From the NCBI GenBank assembly GCA_023374025.1, contig SIJG01000125.1, forward strand, positions 262,841-326,840: a DNA stretch of 64,000 nucleotides, written 5' to 3'. Shown piece after piece: positions 50,701-61,395 of the stretch. The translations under genes were made by a program, and so were the position numbers. The DNA comes from Heterodera schachtii. Taxonomy: Eukaryota; Nematoda; Chromadorea; Rhabditida; Heteroderidae. Under the pieces are notes generated by a model. It did no database searches. It had not been told where the DNA came from and saw only the letters and a program-made list of their open reading frames with translations. Numbering within the stretch: the first letter of the stretch is position 1; the number at the start of each line of letters is the position of its first letter.

Positions 50701-51187
50701 GAGATTTTTGCATTTATTGTGAAGATGCAAGTTTTATTCAATCTAAAAATTAATATTTAATTTAATTATAATTTTTTGAACTTTTGTGAGAACCTTTGAA
50801 AAAATTTGTTCATATTTTTGAGAATTCAAAGTCATTTCTGGTAGTTTTAGTGCATATTTTTGAGCATTCCTTCAAAATCGCTTCAACTTAATCATATCGC
50901 ACGAAGATCGATACTATTTTCAACTAATTGAGAATATTGTTAAATATAACAAAATTGCAGACGATTTATATGGAAACTCGAAATGACAATAAATTTATTA
51001 ATTGTTTTGTTTTTATCTATCTTGGCGTAAATCACATAATTTAATTATTATTGTATTTTGGTATGAAATTATTTATATACCAAACGATAAGCACTCGCAT
51101 AGCTGTAATCTCATTCCGCAAGGTGTCTTTAATTTTGTTTTTTGATAAATTTTAAATGCTCTAAAAGTATTTCATATTAAAAATATG
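44772..51187. other. AT-rich DNA without recognisable genes
   Basis: Low-complexity sequence with long A-rich (46.6-49.6 kb) and T-rich (49.6-51.1 kb) domains. No frame reaches 60 codons. One GC-rich motif at 46007-46074 is listed separately. Confidence 0.55.
46007..46074. repeat. Isolated GC-rich inverted motif
   Basis: It starts CCTGGACGGGC and ends GTCGGGACCAGG, with GACCGGGACCGGTCC (containing the palindrome GGACCGGTCC) between them. The composition differs sharply from the surroundings, as in transposon ends elsewhere in the window, but no target duplication is visible. Confidence 0.4.
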
Positions 51188-51805
51188 TAGACCGTAGATA
51201 TTTCGTATTTTTCTTTTTACAATTACGCCAGCTAAATTTGTAAAAAGGCAGACAATATTTTTTATATTAAACTAAGTAGTGTGCCGTCAGTTATGAACGC
51301 ATCTGACCTCTAAGTTACAAATAAAAAAATTAAATATTCTGTCACCATAACTGCCTTTTTACAAATTTAGCTGGCGTAATTGTAAAAAGAAAAATACGAA
51401 ATATCTACGGTCTACAAAATTAAAGTAACGAGACTTTTTAGGACAGAATGAAAGGATTTAATTGCTTAGGGATAATTGTTGGAAACCGCCATAGATTTGT
51501 ATTACATGCAAAAGATTCGCGGTGAACATTATAACAAAAACAAACCGGCATAGACTTGTGCAATTCTACCCGTGAAAAGAAAATGAGCATTAAAATAATT
51601 GCATAAATTTATGGTGACAGAATATTTAATTTTTTTATTTGTAACTTAGAGGTCAGATGCGTTCATAACTGACGACACTACTTAGTTTAATATAAAAAAT
51701 ATTGTCTGGCTTTTTACCAATTTAGCTGGCGTAATTGTAAAAAGAAAAATACGAAATATCTATGATCTAGAAAATTAAAGTAACAAGACTTTTTAGGACA
51801 TATTA
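51188..51805. repeat. 355-bp satellite relative with inverted part
   Basis: A full unit starts near 51352 and a partial second near 51707 (CTGGCGTAATTG at 51371 and 51726, spacing 355). The first part, 51188-51351, is the reverse complement of 51610-51776, so the locus can fold into a stem of about 165 bp. Blocks shared in the same order with the 411-bp satellite include AATTGTAAAAA.GAAAAATA, TTAGG.ATAATTGT.GGAAA, ATG.AAAA.ATTC.CG and ATTGCATAAATT, so the two are probably diverged members of one family. Confidence 0.75.
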
Positions 51806-53909
51806 GGACATAATTAATTATAAAATTATATTTTATATTAATTAAAATAAAATATAGCTTTTTAATATATTTTGATTTTAACCCTGATTTTTTTCGTAAT
51901 TAGTATATGGGAAATTTTATCCTAAAATTATTTTATTTATCTATCGTTTTAGAATATTTTTTAAATTTTATCATTATGGTGTATGCAGCAGGTTCGTAAC
52001 AACATTGACCGACGAAATTTAATAATTAAAAAATGGGTTGGCGATCACACTCATTTGTCACTCAATTGTCAACGAAGACACCCCGAATAAATAACTGACT
52101 TATTTTAAATTTTTAATGAAAAACAAATGTTAGTGACGATTGGTTACATTTAATATAACCAAAAGAAATAGAAAAAAAATATAAAATATATTCCAAGCAT
52201 TATCATGCAAAAAAGAAAAATAATTTTACCAGGTATATTAAAAATATTTATTAATTTTAAATAATTATTGAAATAAAATAAATATTGTTTTACGGATGCA
52301 ACTTACATTTTCATAAATAATTTTGAATACAAATAAATTAAGTATTTTTCTTTAATCATTTTATAAATGGGTGGTAAATATATGGATTTATTTTCATCTT
52401 GCTGAATATTATTTATTTTGTATTCAATATATATTCAATATACGGATATCTTGCGAGCGCAGGAGTATTTCTGTTTTTCATGACTTTCTTTAATTCCCTA
52501 TAATATATTGATAGGCGTCACTGTGATTAATATTTATTATATGAAAACTATTTGATATTTATATTATAAAATATTTCCTTATAACCCATTAAAACATTTT
52601 TATTAATGTTTTATAGTTTAAGTTAATTATTTTTATTTTTAATAATTTCTTGGATAGATTAAAATATTTACTGTTTGATTTTTATATTTTAAGCGCTAGA
52701 ATGATTTATATTTTGTTTCGCTTATAATATTAGTTCATTTCGGCTCAATATCCTTTTAAAGTTTTATGATGGTGTAATTTTGCGATAATGAATTTATTTT
52801 CATTAATTTGTACATTTAAGCTATCTGATTAATAAAAATACTTGAACAGAAACAAATAATTATATATTAAAATCTTTGCTAAAGAATTTGAAATATAACG
52901 AAATCATTACTAAAAATTTCTCAACGAAGAATTTTTTATTTGTTTATTTCAAAAAAAAAATGACTTTGACAAATAAATGAAAATTTTCAACAATTAATTT
53001 TCTATAAGTTTTGGCAACTCGATATTTCAAATTTAAATGGCAGAAATACGTAAGGAGAAATGCGAGCATTAGAAACATCAGTGCTAATGTATTTTTTATA
53101 CTTTTATTTTAAATACATTAAATAGTTAAGAGTAATTTGTTTTCAATTTCAATCCTTTTAATATATACTTCATTTCAATTTTTTTCTAATTGTCGATTAT
53201 CTTTTTAATTGTTTCTAACCATATCGACAAAGTAGAATTTGTTCTTTGTTTTGAAAGTTTAATTAAGTTCATTAGTTATATTCTTAATATAACTGCCCTT
53301 ATATTCATTAATCGGCAATATTCATTCATGCGGAGGTTGCGAATTTTCGGATAGAAATTAACGTTCGTTAGCCGATTAATATTCGCCATCAGTTAGATTT
53401 AAAAATTTAAATGTTTTTATTTATTTTATTTTTTGTTTGTTATTAGTTTTCGATTATAATAATTTTTTGTTAACACTTTTTAATTTGACATATAGTCATT
53501 TAGCTAAATGTAAGTATGACTTATGCGTATAATTTATTTATATAATCTTAGGATGATATTATATTTTATGTTGTTTTATGTTAATTATTGTTTCATTCCT
53601 CTAAATTAGGCACATTGGTGTTTAATATATTCATTAGGATCAAAATAAATATTTCTGTATAAGCTATTGTATAAAAACAAATTTAATTATAAAAACTTTT
53701 GTTTTATATGCATTTGAATTTTATAAAAAATCAAAAAATACTAAAAAAATAAATTTCAATAAAATTGCTGCTCGAACCGACTATAGTTCTGAGATGAGCT
53801 TGAAACCCCATCCAGCTTGACTGTAAACTGACATATGCAATGAATATACGTGCAAAAACAAAGCTATAAAAATAAAATATGATAAAACTTTTTTTTCTAT
53901 TATGTACAA
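51806..53909. other. AT-rich DNA without recognisable genes
   Basis: A/T-rich sequence. Two mildly GC-richer patches (51985-52085 and 53280-53395) hold nothing I recognise. The minus-strand frame 53781-53993 enters a foldback element and is not a gene. Confidence 0.5.
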
Positions 53910-53918
53910 ATTAAAAAG

Positions 53919-54212
53919 GGTGCTAGTGAATTTCGTAAAACCGCCAGCTTGTTTCATAAAACCGCCAAATGGGTATTTTGTTAAAGCCATCATCCATGCG
54001 CATTTCGTAAAACCGCCAATTGATTCAAAAACAAAATTTGTAATTATAAAAATTCGTAATTTGGCTATCTTTTAATTCTATAAAATGCAATTCAGCCAAA
54101 ATTAATTTATACTCGAATCCTAATTGGTTAAATTTGAGCCAAGTTATGCATTTTTATAAATTGCAAATTTTGTTTTTGAACAAATGGCGGTTTTACGAAA
54201 TGCACCAGCACG
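53919..54212. mobile_element. Small foldback/MULE-like element
   Basis: An exact 9-bp duplication ATTAAAAAG (53910-53918 and 54213-54221) flanks the element. The left end starts GGTGCTAGTGAATTTCG and the right reads inward as CGTGCTGGTGCATTTCG, both continuing TAAAACCGCC. On the left the unit TTTCGTAAAACCGCC is present three times (one as TTTCATAAAACCGCC). On the right only one copy remains. Inner arms also pair (CAAAAACAAAATTTG). The 294-bp element has no coding capacity. The terminus resembles that of the element at 23845 (GGTG, spacer, ATTTCG), suggesting one superfamily. Confidence 0.8.
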
Positions 54213-54221
54213 ATTAAAAAG

Positions 54222-55612
54222 TATTAATTTTGGAAAAAAGCAAGTATTTAATTAAAAAATCATCATTTCTAGTAAATTAGTTCGAGTATAACAATTCCGC
54301 ACCGTGAGGCAGCCGAATATTTCGTTGCAAATATTAATTATTAAAAGAAATTTTACAAACTTTTAAGAGACAAATATCGACATATAATAATATAAAATTA
54401 AAAGAATTTTTAAAGTTTAATTTTTTTAATCCTTTTTGTATAAACTTTAAATATAATTTTTAAATTATCCTTTCTTCCTCCCCGTGAAAATTCATATTGA
54501 GGAGTTTATTATTTCTTTAATTTGATTAAAATTAAAAAATTTCTTATTCATTATCCTCGGTATTGTTTACGTTTAGAAACAACGGTTTGTCTGTAGAAGG
54601 ATTTAGTGGTTAATACAAATTTAATAATATTTCGATGAATTACATTTAGTCTTCGTCTTAAATTCTTTTTTATTTGTTTTTATTTATAAATTATTTCGTA
54701 TTGGTAAATTGTCCTAACTTAATTAACTTAATAAAAATTAAAGGATTGTATTCTCATAAAATGTCGACGTTTTTGCCTTTTATTGCTTTTAATTTTTCAT
54801 CAATGGAAGTGAAATTTCAATGTTATTCAATATGGAACTCAAATAAATTATTTTTGGTTTATATGTATTTTGTTTTTTGAGAAATATTGCAAATATTAAT
54901 TGTTTGACTGCGTTATCTATTTTCTAAGTGCATATTTTTTATTTCTTACCTATACGTTTATACTTATTAAAATTGGAATAATTTGACTAATATTTACTAA
55001 TGAACCTATCATTTTTCCAGAGGAGTTTTCCCCCTAGGATTGTAAAACAAATTAATTTGTGTTTTATATTATGCGTATAAAAATAGTTTGAGAAAAGAGA
55101 TATTTAATTTGCTTTTTTTGTTTATATTATCATAATAACATATTTCTGTCTCATTTTTATGAATTCATTATTTATTAAAATTATTTTCAAATAATTTTTA
55201 ATTGTATCATTATATCAATTGAAATATTTAATGTTTATTTCATATAAATTCAAATAAATTATTTTATTTAGAAAAATATAAATGGGTCCCAGGTTTTCAT
55301 TACGGTTGGGTTTACAACCATATTTTCCCAAAAATTTTGTTCAAATGGTGACCGAAGTGGGCTTACATTGCGCCGCTCTATGTTTTGTTGTTTTTAAAAG
55401 TTGGGTTTATAATATTTATTTGGTTTCTTTAAGAAATTCTTATTTTTTGCTAAGTTGCAATAAATTTGATCTTTTCATTTATGTTATTTCAGCAAATGAA
55501 TTATAAATTTTTTATCTGATTATATTTTAATGCAATTCGCAGAAACACTGTAAAAAATTTATGAAGTTGATAACGGAAATTTTTTTTTACTTATCATGCC
55601 AATCCCAGCCAT
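54222..55612. other. AT-rich DNA without recognisable genes
   Basis: Mostly low complexity. A 74-codon frame at 55282-55506 starts with a less random stretch (MGPRFSLRLGLQPYFPKNF) but continues into Phe/Leu/Tyr-rich text, has no recognisable domain, and repeats GTTGGGTTTA within 110 bases. I do not call it a gene. Confidence 0.45.
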
Positions 55613-55785
55613 TAGGGCTGTGTGACAAGTGATTTAACCGGGAAACGAGAAACAAAACCGAGAAATGACATCGTGAAACGATACGAGAACCGAGAAATGA
55701 CCCCGAGAAACGATACAAGAACCGAGACCCAAAAGACCCGAGAAAACTTTGTGGCAAGGCGGCGTCGACAGGCGACACCGGGGAA
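55613..55785 (+). mobile_element. Probable hAT-like element end with 32-bp repeats
   Basis: It starts TAGGGCTGTGTGACAAG, a hAT-like terminus, followed by three units beginning ACCGAGAAATGAC or ACCGAGACCC at 55657, 55689 and 55721 (32-bp spacing). A GC hairpin block then follows (GGCGGCGTCG, loop ACAG, GCGACACC) similar to those in the 43.6-kb element. No right end or target duplication was found, so it is a solo or truncated end. Confidence 0.45.
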
Positions 55786-56896
55786 TCAATTAAATTATTT
55801 ATTTACAATTAGTTATTTTCACAGTAATAAAATCGTTCATATAAAAGCTGTAATGCATAATTTTTTAGATATTTAAATGTTTAAACTATAAATAATAATT
55901 ATATTAACGATTAAAATATTTTGCAGAATATTTTTAGTGTTTTTGATAAACGAGTATTATTATTATTTTTTCGATTTTGTTGTTAAAGAATTTTTATTTA
56001 TTAATAATTATATTTGTAGAAAAGTACTTAATTTACTTGAAGAACTGTTCGCGGAAAACGTTGGACTTATAGTAGTCTTCAACCACCACTTAGGTATTTT
56101 TATTTGATTGGTTTTGTATTATTTTATATGATATGATTTTTGACTCTTTAGCTTCCTCGATTAAGTTTTAGTTCTAGTATTTATAAAAACAATTTTTTTT
56201 TTGAATATTACAGTTTTTATTTAATTATTAATTAGAAAATTAGCATATATTTAAAAATTAAAAAACAATGATTCAAAAATTGTAAATCACAAAAATTTAG
56301 TTGGGAAATAATCACTTAGTTTATATACTAATCTTTATTACGTTTTTTTTAATTTTCATGACTTTTTATACTTTTTAAGGCAAAATTTGAATTTTACCGA
56401 AGAAAATTTGAAAAAGAATCCGATCGATGAAAAGGCAATTGAATTCCTCTGTAGCTCTTGTGAAAATGTGACTTGTCTCTTTAGTGACTTGATTATAAGA
56501 ATGCTGATTTTGTTATATGAAAGATTCAGATGATAAATAGTAAAAATTTTATTTGATTTATTTTATTAGTGAAATTTTTATTTTTTAAGCTAAAATTTTG
56601 TGTTAGAAGAACAGACTTTTGTCATGATTTATTAAATATATATTTTTTTTCATTTTAAAATGTTCTTTGATCATTTATAGCATGATTAGCAAAGATCCTT
56701 TTTAGGTAAATTTAAAAAAATTAAGGAAGAAAATTTGCAATGCAAATGGAACACAAATTTATCAAATGCAATAAATGGGTGAAGCAGCGATGGCACTGCC
56801 GTGGAAAAAACTGAATGATTTTAAATTAAGACTAGTGATAGTCCAATTAAGCAAAATTTAATTTCTTAAACAACTATTCTTTTCTACTTATTCGAC
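55786..56896. other. AT-rich DNA; last 130 bases may be element 5' region
   Basis: A/T-rich to about 56770. The last stretch (56770-56896) is more balanced (GGTGAAGCAGCGATGGCACT) and is probably the 5' untranslated region of the retroelement whose ORF starts at 56897. Confidence 0.45.
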
Positions 56897-57655
56897 ATGA
56901 AGCGAAACAACACAGCAAACATCACTCCGCCTCCCGCCAAACGTTCAATGGCACCCGAACTGGACCTGGACCCAATCACTGCCGCACTCGCAGAGCAAAA
57001 ACGCCAACGCACATTGGTGTTCATTGGCCTCCCGGAAAGCAATGCCGCTCGCCCATCGGAGCGTGTTCAGGAAGACAGGGAAGCCACCACCAAAATCTTG
57101 GACCACCTTGAAGTTGAGGCCGAACCAACCGCCGTTTTTCGACTCGGCCGGTACGACCCGCAGCGAACAACACCACGCCCACTCAAGGTCGTCATGCCAA
57201 CACCGACACACCAACACGTGGCACTCGGAGGATGGAAGCATGAGCGTGCTCGACTCCGTTCCCAACAGAACATGGCTCGTCTGTTCATCCGCCCGGCGCT
57301 GACCAAAGAACAGCTGAAGGAGTACGAAGAACGCGTCCAAAAACGTCAACAAATCCCAGCTCCCGTGGCGCCAGCAGTGAAGCTCCCACAGACAAATGCC
57401 CCAACTCCCGCGCGCGTCATAAAACGCCAACAAAACCCTGCTCCCGTGGCACCAGCAATGCAACCCCCACAGACAACTGTTCCGGCCCCCGCCAAAGAAA
57501 ATGGACCAAAACCGAAAGAGGCCAATGAAGACCCCCCAAAATCATCGCAGGTTGACAAAACAAGCACACAAAACGAACCCCAAGATCCACTTGACAAATT
57601 TCTCTTCCATCTGGAAGCATTTCAAAAACGATTCCCCCAATGTTTCGATAAATAG
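56897..57655 (+). CDS. LINE ORF1-like RNA-binding protein
   Basis: A 252-residue intact frame that is far more GC-rich than its surroundings. It matches the pattern of non-LTR retrotransposon ORF1 proteins with an RRM-like core: a first strand RTLVFIGLPES (38-48), an acidic helix (EREATTKILDHLEV region, 59-73), TAVFRLGR (78-85), RPLKVVMPT (94-102), and LFIRPALTKEQ (129-139). ORF1 proteins of this type bind element RNA and act as chaperones during target-primed reverse transcription. The C-terminal part is Pro/Ala/Gln-rich with a 27-residue tandem repeat (KRQQ at 149 and 176). The start is the first ATG after a mixed leader, and the stop is TAG. No ORF2 with endonuclease and reverse transcriptase follows. 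A domesticated single-copy gene is an alternative. Confidence 0.75.
   Translation: MKRNNTANITPPPAKRSMAPELDLDPITAALAEQKRQRTLVFIGLPESNAARPSERVQEDREATTKILDHLEVEAEPTAVFRLGRYDPQRTTPRPLKVVMPTPTHQHVALGGWKHERARLRSQQNMARLFIRPALTKEQLKEYEERVQKRQQIPAPVAPAVKLPQTNAPTPARVIKRQQNPAPVAPAMQPPQTTVPAPAKENGPKPKEANEDPPKSSQVDKTSTQNEPQDPLDKFLFHLEAFQKRFPQCFDK
57341..57502 (+). repeat. 81-bp in-frame tandem duplication in ORF1
   Basis: AAACGYCAACAAA starts at 57341 and again at 57422, 81 bases apart, giving two diverged 27-residue Pro/Ala-rich units. Because 81 is a multiple of three, the reading frame is kept. Confidence 0.8.
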
Positions 57656-57965
57656 TTCTGCAGACCTCCAGCAAATTCAATAAAAATATTTCTACCACAA
57701 ATTTCAAAAAAATTTTCCCCCAAAAATTTTTTCTCAAATTGCTATAAAAGACCAAATTTCCCCTTGCTGGAAGTCTGACTTTTTCCGCTTCTTTAAATAA
57801 TTTCAACTCTTATATCACAACTACCTTTGACCTAATTCTTCATTACCAATATATTTGTCTTCTATCACTTATACCCATTTGACCTGTCGTATTTCCACCT
57901 CAAGTGTAAGCGGCAGCATTACATTGAAATGGCTTTTGCCCTGTCGTTTATATTGATTGATTTTG
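57656..57965 (+). mobile_element. LINE-like 3' untranslated end
   Basis: The plus strand is pyrimidine-rich here and lacks long frames. Near the end, GAAATGGCTTTTGCCCTGTC can form a short GGC/GCC stem, followed by TTTATATTGATTGATT. A short hairpin followed by a few copies of a short repeat is how CR1-like and RTE-like LINEs often end. I infer this as the element's 3' terminus, with ORF2 deleted or never present. Exact ends and a target duplication could not be assigned. Confidence 0.45.
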
Positions 57966-57999
57966 GAAAAAATGAGGGAAATCTATTGCTCATAAACAA

Positions 58000-58070
58000 G
58001 AGCGAGAGAGAAAAGAATTGAGAGAGAGAGAGAGAGAGAGATAGTAAAAAAGTAGAGAGTGAGATACAGA
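58000..58070. repeat. (GA)n-rich purine tract
   Basis: Contains about eleven uninterrupted GA dinucleotides at 58020-58041, with flanking GAGCGAGAGAG and GTAGAGAGTGAGA. Confidence 0.9.
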
Positions 58071-58216
58071 AAGATTCAGATTTTTTTAAATCAATTTTTC
58101 CACCAAAAAATTGAAAAATAGACGACAAAATAAAAAATAGTATTTAAATTATTTGAATTAAATGGTGTATAACGTCTGGCTCAAAAAATCCATTTTCTAT
58201 TAAATAAATCAAAAAT

Positions 58217-58238
58217 TTATTATTATTATTATTATTAT
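58217..58238. repeat. (ATT)n microsatellite
   Basis: Seven ATT trinucleotides in a row. Confidence 0.9.
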
Positions 58239-58261
58239 ATTTTCACCCGCTCATTAATTTT

Positions 58262-58400
58262 TTTTCTTGAATTATTTAATTTGAAGAAAAATAGGAGTTT
58301 TTGGGGTCCGGCGGTGTTGTTATGCGACGCCGAAAATTTTTTAAAAAATATGTTCAAACTGTTTAATAGATTTTGTCCAAAAACTGACAACAGTGTTGGT
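58262..58400 (+). mobile_element. Fragment of the GC-hairpin hAT family
   Basis: A degenerate hairpin block (58308-58333, starting CCGGCGGTGTTG) is followed by AATTTT and, further on, GATTTTGTCCAAAAA. The fourth hairpin block of the 43.6-kb element is likewise followed by AATTTT and GATTTTGTCTAAAAA. Flanks on both sides align loosely with 44229-44360, so this is a diverged copy or fragment. Confidence 0.55.
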
Positions 58401-58526
58401 TTCGACACTAAAGTATTTATTTTTTTAAAAAGCTTGTTCTAATGGTATAAGTATTATTAAATTTTTAAAATTAAATATACATTGGAAGGATTTGCGATTT
58501 ACGAATTCTGCTATAAGAGTCTACAC

Positions 58527-59200
58527 CAGGGTTTCGATCTCAAAATTTTGAAAATCCTCATTTCAGCCATAAAAAATCCTCATTTGCCACAAAAATACCT
58601 CAAAAAAATCCTCATTGGAATAAAAAATCCTAATTTATAAAACATCATAAAATTGCAAACAAAATCAGTCAACTGTCATATTTTTCATTTGAAACAATCA
58701 CGGCGCCTATCATGGAGTATTTTTATGGTTAATGTTAGTTGTTCTGTTCTTATTTTAATTTTTTTAAAATTTCTTTCTTCATTTTTTCAAATTGTTTTAT
58801 TTTTTCAAATCTTTGATTGTTAAAAAATTTCTTTATTCCACCTTAAAAGAGGTGATAATTAGGGATTCTTTTTTTAGGCAAATGCCTAAAATTTCTGCGC
58901 ACTTAATACGCTTAGATAAGCACGAAAAAAGCATTTTCCGCCTGATTTGGGGTGTCTACGATGACTTTTATAATGCCTAACTTTGCCTATTTTGGACTTT
59001 TTGTGCTTAATGCCTAAATGCCTATTTTTATGCCTATTTCGCCATTTTTGGCGCCTTTTTCAGGATTTTGAGAAAAATCCTTAACAAAAATGCAATAAAA
59101 ATGAAAAATATACCCCTAAGAAACGAACCGAAAAATTTCAGAAAATACACCCCCTAAGATTCAAAAAAAAATTCGCAAATATTAATCCCCAAAATATAAT
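58527..59200. mobile_element. hAT-like left end and related inverted interior
   Basis: CAGGGTTTCGATCTC at 58527 looks like a hAT terminus and is followed by at least four AAATCCTCATT motifs spaced like subterminal repeats. Further right, ATGCCTAA and ATGCCTAT motifs recur (58885-59035). The 59050-59170 text, read on the minus strand, resembles 13055-13135 of the family B hAT (GGGGTGTATTTTTC, then TTGCATTTTT). No right terminus or target duplication was found, so one or two broken elements are present. Confidence 0.4.
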
Positions 59201-61029
59201 TATTTTTTCTTAGTAAAAATTTTTGATTTAAAAATTGTCTTTATTCGAAAAAACTTTAAAACAATAATCGTTGATGATTATTTCTTGGGCATTTATTTTT
59301 ATAATTTTGTATTATTTATAACACCATAAAAAAGTTTAGATCTTCTACCATAATTTAAATTATCTTATTGAAAAAAAATTCATTAAAACAAAGATAAAAT
59401 TTTTTTTAAACAAATATTTAATTTTAAAAAGCATCAGTTTGTTATTTCTTTAAAATATAATTATTTTTAATACTAGCTTAGAATCTATAATAAAAAATAA
59501 TTGATCAAAATGGCAAATATGCATAGTTAAATGTATTTAAATATAAAAAAAATTTATTTTATTTTCACTCAAAAAAATTAAATGCACTGAATAAATGACG
59601 ACAGAATATTTATAAATGTTGAAAGATAATAATTAAATTTAATAAAATTTGCTATAATTTTATTTTTTCATTATCTGAACACGTGTCAGATTTGGCGCCT
59701 GCGTGCGAGATCACATGTTCAGCAGTATGTGCGAGTGAATGAATCTTTTACTAGCCATTCCAGAATTTTCTCCAAGTGAATTAACATAAAAAAGGAAAAC
59801 GCATACACATTTATGATAAACGAAACATCTTAATAAATTCAAAAATAAATTTTAAAAATTAAATATTTTATTGAGAAATAATGATTTAAGAAATTATAAA
59901 ATAATTTGGATCGAAAGACATAAATAATTATAATTATATACAATAAAATCTAATAAAATCTTAATTTCTACCGTATTTTGCATCACATTACATAATGCAT
60001 AAAATTTAACCATCATGAAATTTAGGAGTATATAAAAGAACGAATGAATTACATTAAAATTATAAAAACATTAAAAAATCAAAGTAAAATGTATTCAAAT
60101 TCTTATATCTTAATGAAAATATTGCATCAAATAAAATAAATATAAATAAAAACTACAATTGCTTCTTAAAAAATACAAAAATTAATATATTTAAATCAGA
60201 TTCAAGAAAAAAACATTCAGAAAAATAAATAAAGTAAAAAATTATTTTCTATAAATCTAGTTAAATAGATAATATTTTATTTAATTAGTTTTAAAAATTA
60301 AATAACAATGAATCAAATGAAATTATTTATAAAATGGGCTTGAAATTAATATAGAATTCTTAAAGATTTATTGAAAATTAAACGATTGACATTGGAGTTT
60401 AAAATGAAATTGTGGATTTTGCAAATTCACTAATTTTGTAAAAACATTAATTTTATTTTATTTTAAAATCGATTTTCTTTTTTTGTACATTTATAAAAGA
60501 TTGCCAATTATCACGTTAATTTCTCGTCAAGTTTTGGGTTGTCGAATTTTTTTAATCCAATTTTATAAAATAAAAAATTAATTAAAACTTAATTGACTTT
60601 AAAAAAATTGCATACAATTTGATACGAAACTAAACATACCAATAAATTAAAAATATATATATTAAAAAAAATTATAATTATGAGTTGCAATATACTAAGT
60701 ATTAAATGAATTTTTATATTGTATAAATAATATAATCAATAATACAATTCTTGGTATAATTAATATATTGTTATAAGAATTATCTGTATTTTGTTTTAAT
60801 TCAAGAATGTATTCAAAATATTTTATATATGTGTATGTAAAATGTTAATTTCAACTAAAACTTTTTATTAATTTATAAACAAAAAAAATAATTATGGAAA
60901 AATTCAAAAAAAAAAAAACAACTACTGGGATGAAAGACTAAAAATACATTATAAATGAAATTTATTTTGCTGTACCTTTACGGATTTGTGTTCTCTCAAA
61001 ATGATTGATTTTTTTATTATTAGTTTATT
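59201..61029. other. AT-rich DNA without recognisable genes
   Basis: A/T-rich. A patch at 59680-59765 (CACGTG, GGCGCCTGCGTGCGAGA) is less AT-rich but holds nothing I recognise. Confidence 0.5.
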
Positions 61030-61395
61030 CCAATTGATGTGACTGTAGAGTTAAAATCTAGTTGTTCACGCTACTTTGGTAATGTATTGTCAATCATAGG
61101 CTTTTCGCCAATTTTTTGGCGACGAATGTCGGCAAATGGGAAGGGACATTTACGGAAGGGCAGAAATTGGAAAAGAAGGCACCATTTCATACTTAGGTGC
61201 ATTCATTTATCACATTCATTTTGACCATCACCGGGGAGGAAATTTTCTTATCTACACTAAAATTATGCTGATTTTTGTAAAAAAAATTTTACATGATCGA
61301 AAAATTCTGAATTTGGCAGACAGAACGACCTTATGCTAAGGTATTTTCCTGCAAGACATCTACGGAACAAACAGAAAAACCAGCATTTTTAAAAT
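61030..61395 (+). other. Less AT-rich patch with short frames
   Basis: Two overlapping plus-strand frames (61039-61224, 61 residues; 61136-61339, 67 residues) lie in a patch with more mixed composition, including GCCAATTTTTTGGC and GACCATCACCGGGGAGG. Neither product is recognised. It could be a gene or transposon fragment, but I cannot choose a frame. Confidence 0.25.

Noticed and set aside
56945..57806. Other frames overlapping the ORF1 gene on both strands
   Set aside because: They are shadows of a GC-rich coding region. Only the 252-codon frame has the ORF1 pattern.
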